Part shown: positions 57,464 through 64,000 of the stretch, piece after piece | How the letters are laid out: each line of letters starts with the position of its first letter | How positions within the stretch are numbered: the stretch's first letter is position 1 | Assembly: GCA_910576545.1 (NCBI GenBank) | Contig: CAJTKM010000018.1 | Location: 1-64,000 of the forward strand | Source of the DNA: Lachnospiraceae bacterium | GTDB taxonomy: Bacteria; Bacillota; Clostridia; Lachnospirales; Anaerotignaceae | Length of the DNA stretch: 64,000 nt | Reading direction: 5' to 3' | Program-made: the position numbers and the translations under genes | Notes under the pieces: generated by a model | Databases searched by the model: none | Seen by the model: only the letters and a program-made list of their open reading frames with translations | Told to the model about the DNA's origin: nothing

Positions 57464-58287
57464 TACTTTTTCCTCCACAGATGCAAAATCCTATTCGCAT
57501 TCTTCTGGATTTCAGTGTTGATTGTCTCAAAAGTTGCCCCTTTGAGTTGCAGCAGGGAACGGTATGTACTGTGATAGGCTGAGATTACCTTTCCATGAAG
57601 TTCTTCGATGGTTTTCTGAATATCCTCGTCCCGAAGTCCGTTTGTTTCATCAATCTTTTTTTCACAGAAAGTGAGCATTTCTTTTGAAAAAGAGTTTGGA
57701 TACCTTGACTCCATTTCGAGCGTCTTCAGCCAGGTATCGCACCCCTGAAAATCACGCAGTTGGGAATATGCCTCAACTCCTTCTTGATAGATTTGACGGA
57801 ATTGCTCTGAGGCACGTCTGATTTCATCAATCAGCATCTTCACTTTTGGATAGTCTGCGGTACTGAGATAGGCATTCAGTTGGTCTGTAGCCACCTGACA
57901 GCCTATTTGGTATTTTTGAATTGTAATTATTGCCGCAGAAGGATTGGAAAGGCTGTTATCCATTGTGCTGACGAGAGGGAGCATGGGATTGATGCTGTTG
58001 AGTGCGTCAATAAAAACAGCTTCAATTTTCGACCACTTTTCCTTTTCACTTTTAAGATAACTGTCTCTGTCAATCTGTTTCCGTGTAAAGGTAATCGTAG
58101 CCACCATTGCCGTTGCTGTAGCAGTTGCGCCCAAAGCGGTCCCGTAATAGGAAAGGACATCTGCTGCGCCCCATTCTGTTATATAGCCAGGACCAATTTT
58201 GTAACACTCATTGATGCAGATTGGAACAACAATTACGAAAAAGAGAATTGCTAAGACAATTAGTATGACGGTTTTCCTTTTAGACAT
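57463..58287 (-). CDS. Two-helix membrane protein heading the type III R-M operon
   Basis: The 274-residue protein has two N-terminal membrane helices (about 7-26 and 46-66) followed by a basic hinge (FTRKQIDRD) and a roughly 200-residue helical cytosolic region. I do not recognise a family. The stop overlaps the mod start (TAATG), so it is coupled to mod and shares its promoter. A defence accessory or membrane-linked effector role is possible but unproven. Confidence 0.75.
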   Translation of the reverse strand: MSKRKTVILIVLAILFFVIVVPICINECYKIGPGYITEWGAADVLSYYGTALGATATATAMVATITFTRKQIDRDSYLKSEKEKWSKIEAVFIDALNSINPMLPLVSTMDNSLSNPSAAIITIQKYQIGCQVATDQLNAYLSTADYPKVKMLIDEIRRASEQFRQIYQEGVEAYSQLRDFQGCDTWLKTLEMESRYPNSFSKEMLTFCEKKIDETNGLRDEDIQKTIEELHGKVISAYHSTYRSLLQLKGATFETINTEIQKNANRILHLWRKK

Positions 58288-58336
58288 AGTACCTCCTCTA
58301 AGGTAAGATTTTCACACGTTGGAAGCTTTTTGTAAG

Positions 58337-58365
58337 ATTATAGCATATCCTTGTTGAAATATCAA
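58337..58365 (-). promoter_or_regulatory. Promoter of the membrane protein-mod-res operon
   Basis: Minus strand TTGATA (58365-58360), 17-base spacer, TATAAT (58342-58337); GAGGAGG precedes the first gene. Confidence 0.8.
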
Positions 58366-58428
58366 TTACATCACCAATAATCAGACGTGGTAAAGTACGC
58401 CACGGTTTGAACTGCTTTTCCAATACTT

Positions 58429-58965
58429 TTAAATATTGCCGGAATATTGATGCGAAATATTTCTGGAGATTGGGTCGATAACGATAATCTTCCGACCCAG
58501 CCTCCGGGAGTAGTTGACCGTGGCATCGGTGCCGCTGCGCCGAGTACCATTGTAGACAGCCAGTAAGATGGATGAGTGGTCCACCATGCAGCGGTTGCGT
58601 TTCAGCATACAGCCGGAGCAATAGTCTCGGTCAACAAAGAAAACATCGTCAGCCTGCTCCAGAATAGAATGGTACAACACCTGTGCTGAAGCTGTCCACT
58701 TACCTTCCTGCCCTTCGCATGGAAGGATGGCGTGGAGCTTCAGCGCAGTATTTTTCTTTCTCAGGTCGAGGACGATTTGGGCGCACCAAAGGTCTGTCTC
58801 CTGGGCCATGCCAGACAGGAAATCCGTCACACCCCGTTCCGCCAGCGCGGTGATCTGCGCCGCCAGGACTTCCTTCAACAGTACGTAGCCAGGGGCGTTC
58901 TCGTCATAGCCCCAAGGAAAACTTTTTGGCCGGTGGCCGGTAAATGCGCAAGCTGTTTCTATCAT
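58429..58965 (-). CDS. SLOG-domain protein (DUF1273/YpsA type)
   Basis: The 178-residue protein starts with CAFTGHRPKSFPWGYDE and has DFLSGMAQETDLWCAQIVLDLR and SSILLAVYNGTRRSGT, which define the DUF1273 branch of SLOG nucleotide-binding proteins. Such genes are common on clostridial integrative elements and near defence loci; a nucleotide-signal sensor is inferred. GGGAGG lies before ATG 58965; 12 upstream codons were dropped. Confidence 0.85.
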   Translation of the reverse strand: MIETACAFTGHRPKSFPWGYDENAPGYVLLKEVLAAQITALAERGVTDFLSGMAQETDLWCAQIVLDLRKKNTALKLHAILPCEGQEGKWTASAQVLYHSILEQADDVFFVDRDYCSGCMLKRNRCMVDHSSILLAVYNGTRRSGTDATVNYSRRLGRKIIVIDPISRNISHQYSGNI

Positions 58966-58999
58966 CGTAAACAGTCCTCCCCAAACATAGATGCTCCGC

Positions 59000-59028
59000 A
59001 TTATATCAAAAAATCTTGCATATGTCTA
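59000..59028 (-). promoter_or_regulatory. Promoter of the DUF1273 gene
   Basis: Minus strand TAGACA (59028-59023), 17-base spacer, TATAAT (59005-59000). Upstream of it an inverted repeat CGTTTTCTCA/TGAGAAAGCG (59051-59082, one mismatch) lies between this gene and the divergent XRE gene. Confidence 0.7.
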
Positions 59029-59092
59029 TTATCGTAGACTGTCATTTTCGCGTTTTCTCATACACTAACTGTTGAGAAAGCGGGGTGGGGCG

Positions 59093-59329
59093 GTGCAATT
59101 CGACAATAGTGCGGTTGGGAGGACAATTCGCAGTCTTCGCAATAAAAAGGGTATATCCCAAGATGTTTTGAGTGGCTTTGCGGGAATTGACCGCACTCAT
59201 CTGACAATGATTGAGAATGGTGACAAGCAGGCAAATTTTGAAACTCTTTGGAAAATCGCCAATGCGCTGGATATGCGCCCCAGCGAGCTTGTTGCCCTTA
59301 TTGAGGCTGAAATAGAGCAGAACAGTTGA
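59093..59329 (+). CDS. XRE-family helix-turn-helix regulator
   Basis: A small Cro/CI-type protein: IRSLRNKKGISQDVLSGFAGIDRTHLTMIENG (in pieces) is the HTH, followed by TLWKIANALDMRPSEL. It is 78 residues from the GTG at 59093, or 85 from a TTG at 59072 that lies within an inverted repeat; the start is not certain. Divergent from the DUF1273 gene, so it may control it. Small XRE proteins of this type are standard parts of Tn1549-like elements. Confidence 0.82.
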   Translation: MQFDNSAVGRTIRSLRNKKGISQDVLSGFAGIDRTHLTMIENGDKQANFETLWKIANALDMRPSELVALIEAEIEQNS

Positions 59330-59421
59330 GGAAACGGGACAGGGTGCGGTAGAAATGGCAAGCAATGGCTCGGTATATACCGACCCCCGCTTGTTGGTGG
59401 CTGACCGCCCCCAAGCCCCGT

Positions 59422-59450
59422 AAGGAGCGGCGGAACGCGCCGCTCCTTTT
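59422..59450 (+). terminator. Terminator of the XRE gene
   Basis: AAGGAGCGGCG and CGCCGCTCCTTTT form an 11-bp perfect stem with a T-run. Other GC-rich hairpins follow to 59490 (GCCGCCTTCGGCG, CCCCCTTGGGGG). The gap up to the relaxase end at 59504 has no gene. Confidence 0.8.
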
Positions 59451-59503
59451 AAGCCGCCTTCGGCGTCTGCTGCCCCCTTGGGGGACGGGGGAATATCAAG
59501 AGA

Positions 59504-60728
59504 TTATCGTTCTTCCTGGCGTTGTTTCTGCCGTTTTTCTTCCTCGGATAGGATCAAAATTCTCTCGGTGTTGTGTCTGGCGGTGAGTAGCTCCATCATC
59601 TCCGCCTTAGCTTTTTTCTGGTCGGGGTACAGCTTTCTGTTCTCCGCTGACAGAGCGGCGTACTCCTGTTTTAGAGATTGAATTGAGGGCAGTTTTTTCA
59701 GCCCCAGGCTGTCAAAATACCGTTTCGCCGCCTCACAGGAAATAATGGCGCTGGCGTGTTGGGCGTAAAATTCTTCTTGCTTTTTGGGCGGCAGTCTGCG
59801 ATACTGTGCGTAAATCGCGCGGGTCTTGCTGTATGTGCCGATGTGCCTTTGTAGCGCAGAGATTTCCTCCATCCTCGCGCTGTTGGCCTTGGTGCGGTCA
59901 GCGAGGTCATGGTACTTCTGAGCGGCGGCATCGCAGGCGCTCACCAAATCCGCATATGACATCAGACCATGCTCCTGCAAAAAGTTCAGCGTCTTTGCCA
60001 TCTCTTTCAGATTGAACACGCTGGCCCAGCGTTCAAAGCCGGGAGAGTGTGCCTGTTGCAGTTTCGCTTGAATGTCGATCAGCAGATTAGGTGCTACCTG
60101 TTTCTGCACCGGCGTGATGACCCGCTTGCCGGAGATGCGCTCCAGGATAGCAGCCTCGGTGTAATCCTCGCCCAGAGAGGAACAGCGAATGAATTTCTTG
60201 CCGCCTGGGATTTTGAAGGCCAGGTGCTTGCCCCGTTTGACCTCTACCCCCAACTCTTTCAGCGCAGCCAGAAAACTGTCAAAATCTTTGCAGCCAGTGA
60301 GGGCGGCGTCAATCATTTGCGCCAACTGTTCCCGGACAGTGGGCGGTTTTTCACCCAACCAACTGCCATAGCTGCCCCGGCTGGGCCTGGGATCATCAAT
60401 CACCGACAGGCCATTTTCAAGGCAGAGAAGGTCGGATATTCTTCGGACGGCGAAGGAAGAACCCCAGAAATTATTGAACTTCCTGGAGCAGTCCAGCGAG
60501 GTCGAATTGAACACGATGTGTGAGTGAATGTGTTCCTTGTCTGTATGGGTGCAGACGATAAAAGCGTGTTTGCCTTTCGTCAGCGACATCGCCAGGTCAT
60601 AGCCGATCTTGTTCGCCAGCTCCGGTGTGATCTCTCCCGGCTTGAAGGACTGCCGCAGGTGGTAAGCAATCACGTTATGCTCCTTCTGGTTGCGCCCCGT
60701 CATAGAGGCATACTGCCGCTTTGAAAAA
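59504..60728 (-). pseudogene. Relaxase (Tn1549-like), C-terminal part, split by cassette
   Basis: The frame is open from the insertion point at 60728 to 59504: FSKRQYASMTGRNQKEHNVIAYHLRQSFKPGEITPELANK (in pieces), then the metal-binding VCTHTDKEHIHSHIVFN and SSFAVRRISDLLCLENGLSV of conjugative relaxases (MobP/VirD2-like). Coiled-coil C-terminus. The first 57 residues lie 2.9 kb away at 63601-63772. Without them the catalytic Tyr-bearing N-terminus is lost, so transfer of this element from its own relaxase is probably off unless the cassette excises. Confidence 0.88.
60721..60728 (+). repeat. 8-bp target duplication, left copy
   Basis: TTGAAAAA, identical to 63601-63608 and in the same orientation, directly outside the left inverted repeat of the cassette. 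Confidence 0.9.
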
Positions 60729-60851
60729 CTCCCAATTCGCTTTTGTGTTCTCGGTGACTAAAATCCGATGTTCTAGTGTATAAGCATTCATTTCTACAAA
60801 ATTATCTGAATTTATCTTGTCCATGATGCGTGTGCAAATTTCAAGAAGAAA

Positions 60852-60881
60852 GCTGCCCCAAAATCGGAGCAGCTTTTTTTC
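60852..60881 (-). terminator. Terminator after the anti-sigma-like gene
   Basis: AAAGCTGC and GCAGCTTT(TTTT) pair around CCCAAAATCGGA; usable on both strands, 20 bases after the stop. Confidence 0.75.
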
Positions 60882-60898
60882 AAAACAAGGGCATGAAT

Positions 60899-61636
60899 CT
60901 ACTTAATATTTCTCAAAGCGTCTAACACATTTTCCAGTTCCGCTGTATCAGTAAAAACGCCAATATAGTAATCTCCAGAATGAATATAAGCCGCCTCATC
61001 TTTTTCAAGAAGCGATATTGTTATATCCTCCTGACTGGAATAAATGCTTATATCAGTTTCCGGTTCATAGTTCATAACACATACAGTAAAAGAGTCTCCG
61101 AGTAGTTCCGGATTGGGTACAACCTCTCCGCCGTCCTCTGCAAATTCTGGTTCTGGTATCTCGCCGGTAATGTATTCAATTCTCAACATATTATACTGGG
61201 TTCCATCTTTCATCGTTGTGTTATAAACGCTTCCGCGCCCATAGTGAAAACCGTCTGGCAACTGATTGGGAAGGTGTTCTGCTAATGGATGTGCCAAGGT
61301 TTCTTCTTCTGTCAGGCTTGCCACTTCTGCCGATTCTACATTTTCTTCGCTCTCGGTGCTAGGATATACGGCAACGCTGTATGTTGATGTCATCCCATCG
61401 CTGTTTCCGGCATCAATTCCAGCAGTGCCGCCAGTACCGGGAATCGAAATTCCACCGGGTATTGTTGAAGAATCCTGCTGTAAAAGAGCAGTAGTGCCTG
61501 CAACAATAAGGCACAGGCAAGCTGCCATTGCACCCCAAGCCTTCCAATTCATTTTTTTCTTCATAGTTATTTTAGCCCCTTTCACAATGTCGTCATCAAG
61601 TTCACCAAGGACTTCAAAGAAATCTTCTTTTCTCAT
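60899..61636 (-). CDS. Membrane-anchored anti-sigma-like protein
   Basis: The 245-residue protein has a short acidic cytosolic N-terminus (MRKEDFFEVLGELDDDIV), one membrane helix (about 34-52: AMAACLCLIVAGTTALL), a Gly/Ser/Thr-rich linker and an extracellular domain of about 170 residues with DGFHYGRGSVYNTTMKDG. Its ATG overlaps the sigma-factor stop by 4 bases, the standard arrangement of an ECF sigma with its regulator. A zinc anti-sigma motif (HxxxCxxC) is absent, so this would be a non-ZAS type. The signal sensed is unknown. Confidence 0.72.
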   Translation of the reverse strand: MRKEDFFEVLGELDDDIVKGAKITMKKKMNWKAWGAMAACLCLIVAGTTALLQQDSSTIPGGISIPGTGGTAGIDAGNSDGMTSTYSVAVYPSTESEENVESAEVASLTEEETLAHPLAEHLPNQLPDGFHYGRGSVYNTTMKDGTQYNMLRIEYITGEIPEPEFAEDGGEVVPNPELLGDSFTVCVMNYEPETDISIYSSQEDITISLLEKDEAAYIHSGDYYIGVFTDTAELENVLDALRNIK

Positions 61637-62193
61637 ATCTCAAAGCCCCTTTCTGTCAAATATGCTTTTAACTCTTTTCTTGTCCGTTCCAGTGTCTTTG
61701 ATACGGTTCCCTGCAACATTCCATTGTCATGTGCAATTTCTGTGACTGAGTCCGCATACCAATAGCGCCGTACAAATATATTTCGCTTGCTTACCGAAAG
61801 ACTTCTGACGAATGAATTGATAGCCTTTATTAGTTCCTGACGGTCAATGATTTGCTCCACATCATCAACGTCCGATATGCAGTCGGTCAATTCGTCTAAA
61901 ACAAGTGTTATTTTTTCCCCACCGCGTTTTTCGGTATGATTGTGCTTGTACCTGTTAAAAGCTAGGTTCCGTGTGATTTTACCGAGGAATGTTGCCAACT
62001 GTTCAGGCCAATGGGTTGGCATGGAGTTCCAGGCGTTTAGATAGGTATCATTGACACATTCCTCTGCATCTTCTTCATTGTTTAAAATATTCCTTGCAAT
62101 AGCTTTGCAGTAATGACCATATTTATCGGATGTTACTTTTATGGCTTGGTCATTCCTATCCCAATAGAGCTGGATTATGCCATTATCATCCAT
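61633..62193 (-). CDS. ECF-type RNA polymerase sigma factor
   Basis: The 186-residue protein has region 2 (HYCKAIARNILNNEEDAEECVNDTYLNAWNSMP, in pieces) and region 4 (SVSKRNIFVRRYWYADSVTEIAHDNGMLQGTVSKTLER). Start 62193 (MDDNGIIQLYW) follows GGAAGGAGG. Upstream, minus strand GTGTCAG (about 62244-62238) and GTATAT (62218-62213), 19 bases apart, could be an auto-regulated ECF promoter. Its coupling with a membrane anti-sigma gene indicates control by an outside signal. Carriage by a small mobile cassette is unusual. Confidence 0.9.
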   Translation of the reverse strand: MDDNGIIQLYWDRNDQAIKVTSDKYGHYCKAIARNILNNEEDAEECVNDTYLNAWNSMPTHWPEQLATFLGKITRNLAFNRYKHNHTEKRGGEKITLVLDELTDCISDVDDVEQIIDRQELIKAINSFVRSLSVSKRNIFVRRYWYADSVTEIAHDNGMLQGTVSKTLERTRKELKAYLTERGFEI

Positions 62194-62295
62194 ACAAATC
62201 CTCCTTCCACCTATATACACAACTTCTAGGCAAAAATCTGACACCTATTTTGAAAAATTTTTTTCTTATTATATCATACTGCCTACATGATATCA

Positions 62296-62329
62296 TTAAA
62301 AATGGGCCAGAACAGTGTCTGGCCCATTT
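62296..62329 (-). terminator. Terminator between the transposase remnant and the sigma gene
   Basis: AAATGGGCCAGA and TCTGGCCCATTT form a perfect 12-bp stem; TTTTT follows on the minus strand. It separates nuclease/remnant transcription from the sigma operon. Confidence 0.88.
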
Positions 62330-62343
62330 CAAAATCATTATTA

Positions 62344-62721
62344 TCACACCACATTAGGGAATTGACCTTTGGTGTTAATGTCAAGCGGACGAGATTTTAT
62401 GCTGTCATAGGATTCTTTGTAATCATCCCAACTGTCTGCAAGAGTACGTTTGAGTAGAATAACCCTTTCATCCAGTGATAAACCTTTATGTATCCATTGC
62501 CATGTAAACAAAGCCATGTATTGATTCAAATACTTTGTTGCTGGGATACGTTCTGCTGATTCTGGCATGAATTTTTCTATCTGTGAATGAATTCCATTGA
62601 CATTTGCAAGATTATATCTGCCTTCAGTGTGCTTATCTGCTTTGATTTGAACATGACGAATATTTTCGCTCTTTGCCAAAATCGGATAGGCTGAATGACT
62701 GTCAGTAATTAGAGTGCTATC
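62344..62721 (-). pseudogene. C-terminal remnant of an IS1595/ISXO2-like transposase
   Basis: The open frame contains LITDSHSAYPILAKSENIRHVQI, then KADKHTEGRYNLANVNGIHSQIEKF and ATKYLNQYMALFTWQW (in pieces). TDSHxxYP with the later HINxxN-like NLANVNGIHSQ and YLNxYxxxFxW follow the ISXO2-like DDE domain pattern of IS1595-family enzymes, holding its second and third catalytic segments. The N-terminal zinc-type part and first catalytic Asp are absent; their place is taken by the nuclease gene, whose 3' end overlaps this frame. The family call is by pattern only. Confidence 0.55.
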
Positions 62722-63227
62722 ACAATATGCTCTTGTTCAGTTGCTACAGCTCGTTTAGCGTATTCTGCGTTTTTAATTGCACTCGAAATAATTATTCCCA
62801 ATAAACCAGTATGTTGATATTTTGCTTTCTTGGAATTACAAGTGTCTTTAATTTCATCCCATTCAGAATCCGCAATGATCTCTACACCCAATTTTTTGGC
62901 ATAAGTTCTGGCATTGAATGTCACTTCGTTATTGGTAATGACAACGGGCTTTCCAATATTATTGTAAAATGCCGCTCCAGAATAAACCTCTTGAATTGGG
63001 CCCTTGCCCAAAGGCTTGTTGTAATACTTGCATTGAATGTAATATGAATATTTAACCCCTTGAATATTCACACTCGCTTCAATGTCAATACCTCCATCAT
63101 TAGCTTTACCTACTCTGTTAGCTGTGAGTCCAGCCAGTCGAAGAAAGTCTACCGTTTTGTTTTCAAACTCTGTACCTGAATAGCAATTGTTAAAGACGAT
63201 GTTCTCAGGAATGATGTTCGCCTGCAT
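62709..63227 (-). CDS. Mrr-like restriction endonuclease (PD-(D/E)xK)
   Basis: The 172-residue protein has a Mrr_cat-type core: GTEFENKTVDFLRLAGLTANRVG, NDGGIDIEASV and YYIQCKYYNKPLG, giving the E...D-GGID...QCK active-site pattern, then VYSGAAFYNNIGKPVVITNN and the closing AKKLGVEII. Mrr-type enzymes cut modified DNA or act in homing/maintenance of mobile elements. No DNA-recognition domain is seen except the short C-terminal hydrophobic helix (TGLLGIIISSAIKNA). TTAGGAGG precedes the ATG. It is the first gene of the cassette on the minus strand. Confidence 0.8.
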   Translation of the reverse strand: MQANIIPENIVFNNCYSGTEFENKTVDFLRLAGLTANRVGKANDGGIDIEASVNIQGVKYSYYIQCKYYNKPLGKGPIQEVYSGAAFYNNIGKPVVITNNEVTFNARTYAKKLGVEIIADSEWDEIKDTCNSKKAKYQHTGLLGIIISSAIKNAEYAKRAVATEQEHIVIAL

Positions 63228-63482
63228 GATGTATGCCTCCTAAAAAAGTATTGAACTGTTTTTTAAGTTCAACACCACATAGAGGAAGTCAGTACAACAC
63301 GCTATATGTTCCATTTGGTCGATGATGTATTAGGCCTTTTAACTGTTCAGCCCTCGAACAGAATGATTGATAATATAAGCGAACATGAGTAGCTGTCTTT
63401 TTCTACTCTCAAAATTCATTTCTTGAAATTCAGAACAATGACCAAAAACAAGATGGTGAAACTGTTTATTATAACGAAAGCC

Positions 63483-63521
63483 AAAAAGAGACTGTCCACC
63501 TATGGTGAGCAGTCTCTTTTT
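63483..63521. terminator. Stem-loop inside the right end of the cassette
   Basis: AAAAAGAGACTG and CAGTCTCTTTTT form a perfect 12-bp stem with T-runs on both strands. It would shield cassette genes from relaxase-operon transcription. The stretch 63228-63482 otherwise holds only the nuclease ribosome site and no gene I can support. Confidence 0.82.
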
Positions 63522-63600
63522 GCAGCTGTTGTATAATTATTGCATTGATATAAATATTTATTCAGAAGATTCTACCGGGAACACGAAGTCGAATTGGGAC

Positions 63601-63608
63601 TTGAAAAA
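63601..63608 (+). repeat. 8-bp target duplication, right copy
   Basis: TTGAAAAA, directly outside the right inverted repeat, matching 60721-60728. Confidence 0.9.
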
Positions 63609-63772
63609 AGAAACTCCTGGTCCACGATGGCCGGGTTGCACTGATAGGCCGACACCAGTTCACCGCCGTCCGTTTTCTCAAGATTTTTCACATAGTCGGT
63701 TGTCCGGCCCAGGGCTTCGGCCACCGTTCGACCTTTTCCAACGTGGAGGGGCATCAGCCGAGTTGTTGCCAT
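63601..63772 (-). pseudogene. Relaxase (Tn1549-like), N-terminal 57 codons
   Basis: Begins MATTRLMPLHVGKGRTVAEAL and continues DYVKNLEKTDGGELVSAYQCNPAIVDQEFLFS, the typical N-terminus of Tn1549-type relaxases with the catalytic Tyr region. It then runs into the cassette's inverted repeat and stops at 63572. Joined to 59504-60728 it gives 462 codons. It starts 10 bases after the MobC stop, with GAGGG before the ATG. Confidence 0.9.
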
Positions 63773-63782
63773 CGCCGTACCC

Positions 63783-64000
63783 TCATTTCAGACGGGAAAG
63801 TTGTTCCAGAATGTCCCCGAACAGCCGGTTGGTTTCGTCCTGCTTGGTGCAAATGTCATTCACCTCGTCAGGGTAGACCGAGCCGCCGGAATTCATTTGA
63901 CGGGCCATTTGGTTGACATTGTTGGAGATGTAGCGCAGCAGCTTCACACCCTCGGCCAGCTCTGGAAGTTCCAAATTGATGACGTACCCATCAATCGCCA
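63783..64000 (-). CDS. mobC: MobC-type mobilisation protein, 3' part
   Basis: The frame is open from the window edge: AIDGYVINLELPELAEGVKLLRYISNNVNQMARQMNSGG (in pieces), then DICTKQDETNRLFGDILEQLSRLK. The NNVNQMARQMN helix is the hallmark of MobC/RelB-like relaxosome accessory proteins, which open DNA at oriT for the relaxase. The N-terminal ribbon-helix-helix lies outside the window. It is directly upstream of the relaxase in one operon. Confidence 0.8.
   Translation of the reverse strand, partial: AIDGYVINLELPELAEGVKLLRYISNNVNQMARQMNSGGSVYPDEVNDICTKQDETNRLFGDILEQLSRLK

Larger units (their letters stand above)
60729..63600. mobile_element. Passenger-carrying mobile cassette inserted in the relaxase gene
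   Basis: 2872 bp. The left end (60730-60755) reads TCCCAATTCG, five variable bases, GTGTTC, one base, CGGT; the right end, reverse complemented, reads the same with about 22 of 26 matches. Both flanks carry TTGAAAAA. Removing the cassette and one repeat restores TTT TCA AAG CGG CAG TAT in the relaxase. Contents: an Mrr-like nuclease, an IS1595-like transposase C-terminal remnant, an ECF sigma factor and an anti-sigma-like gene, all on the minus strand. 8-bp duplications fit IS1595-type transposition. No complete transposase is present. Confidence 0.85.

Noticed and set aside
59422-59495. GC-rich hairpins considered as oriT
   Set aside because: They lie downstream of the relaxase and one is a clear terminator. 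No nic-like sequence was recognised; oriT is more likely upstream of mobC, outside the window.

Overview
The window looks like a chromosome segment from a low-to-mid GC, anaerobic, diderm-less Firmicute of class Clostridia. Supporting traits are PolC-type polymerase, a lysine riboswitch, a leucine T-box, CIRCE control of groES-groEL, a PerR-type operator on a reverse rubrerythrin, sigma-A promoters with TTGACA/TATAAT spacing, and AGGAGG ribosome sites throughout. Gene content would fit a Lachnospirales/Anaerotignum-like gut bacterium, but that genus is inference only.

Layout. 1-640: end of an IS5-like transposase and a gene remnant. 646-3825: asd-dapA-dapB (diaminopimelate/lysine pathway, minus strand) behind a lysine riboswitch and a good promoter, with an internal fragment of an IS3-family element abutting the promoter. 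4588-11497: D-serine dehydratase, an FNT-family channel, mutY-Nudix, a GNAT and a DUF2156 protein, a DedA protein. 11509-15212: reverse rubrerythrin and an M16C metalloprotease. 15486-25997: M23 murein hydrolase activator, Sfp-type PPTase, T-box-controlled leuS, a MarR-controlled heterodimeric ABC exporter, a hemolysin III-type membrane protein and a divergent DUF1836 regulator. 26048-37173: the conserved pyrH-frr-uppS-cdsA-dxr-rseP-ispG-polC run, interrupted by a frameshifted DUF2200 gene. 37369-40127: trpS, PspC-like, radC, DUF402 and a small monooxygenase-like gene. 40394-43423: L-serine dehydratase (two subunits) and a SstT-type serine/threonine transporter. 43903-45892: groEL-groES. 46076-47378: an intact IS3-family element. 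47418-51900: thioredoxin reductase-like protein, EF-G paralogue, cell-wall amidase and a damaged VOC gene.

52000-64000 is accessory DNA. It holds a lone gene with a HEPN-like RNxxxH motif, a type III restriction-modification locus headed by a two-helix membrane protein, a SLOG/DUF1273 gene, an XRE regulator, and relaxase plus MobC genes of a Tn1549-like conjugative element. The type III locus is damaged: res has an in-frame TAG and mod has a frameshift near its 3' end.

The most unusual object is a 2872-bp cassette at 60729-63600. It sits inside the relaxase gene, has about 26-bp imperfect terminal inverted repeats, and is flanked by a perfect 8-bp direct repeat. Deleting the cassette and one repeat copy restores the relaxase frame exactly (462 codons). 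It carries an Mrr-like nuclease, an ECF sigma factor with an overlapping anti-sigma-like gene, and only the C-terminal part of an IS1595/ISXO2-like transposase. It therefore looks like a passenger-carrying, transposase-deficient mobile cassette.
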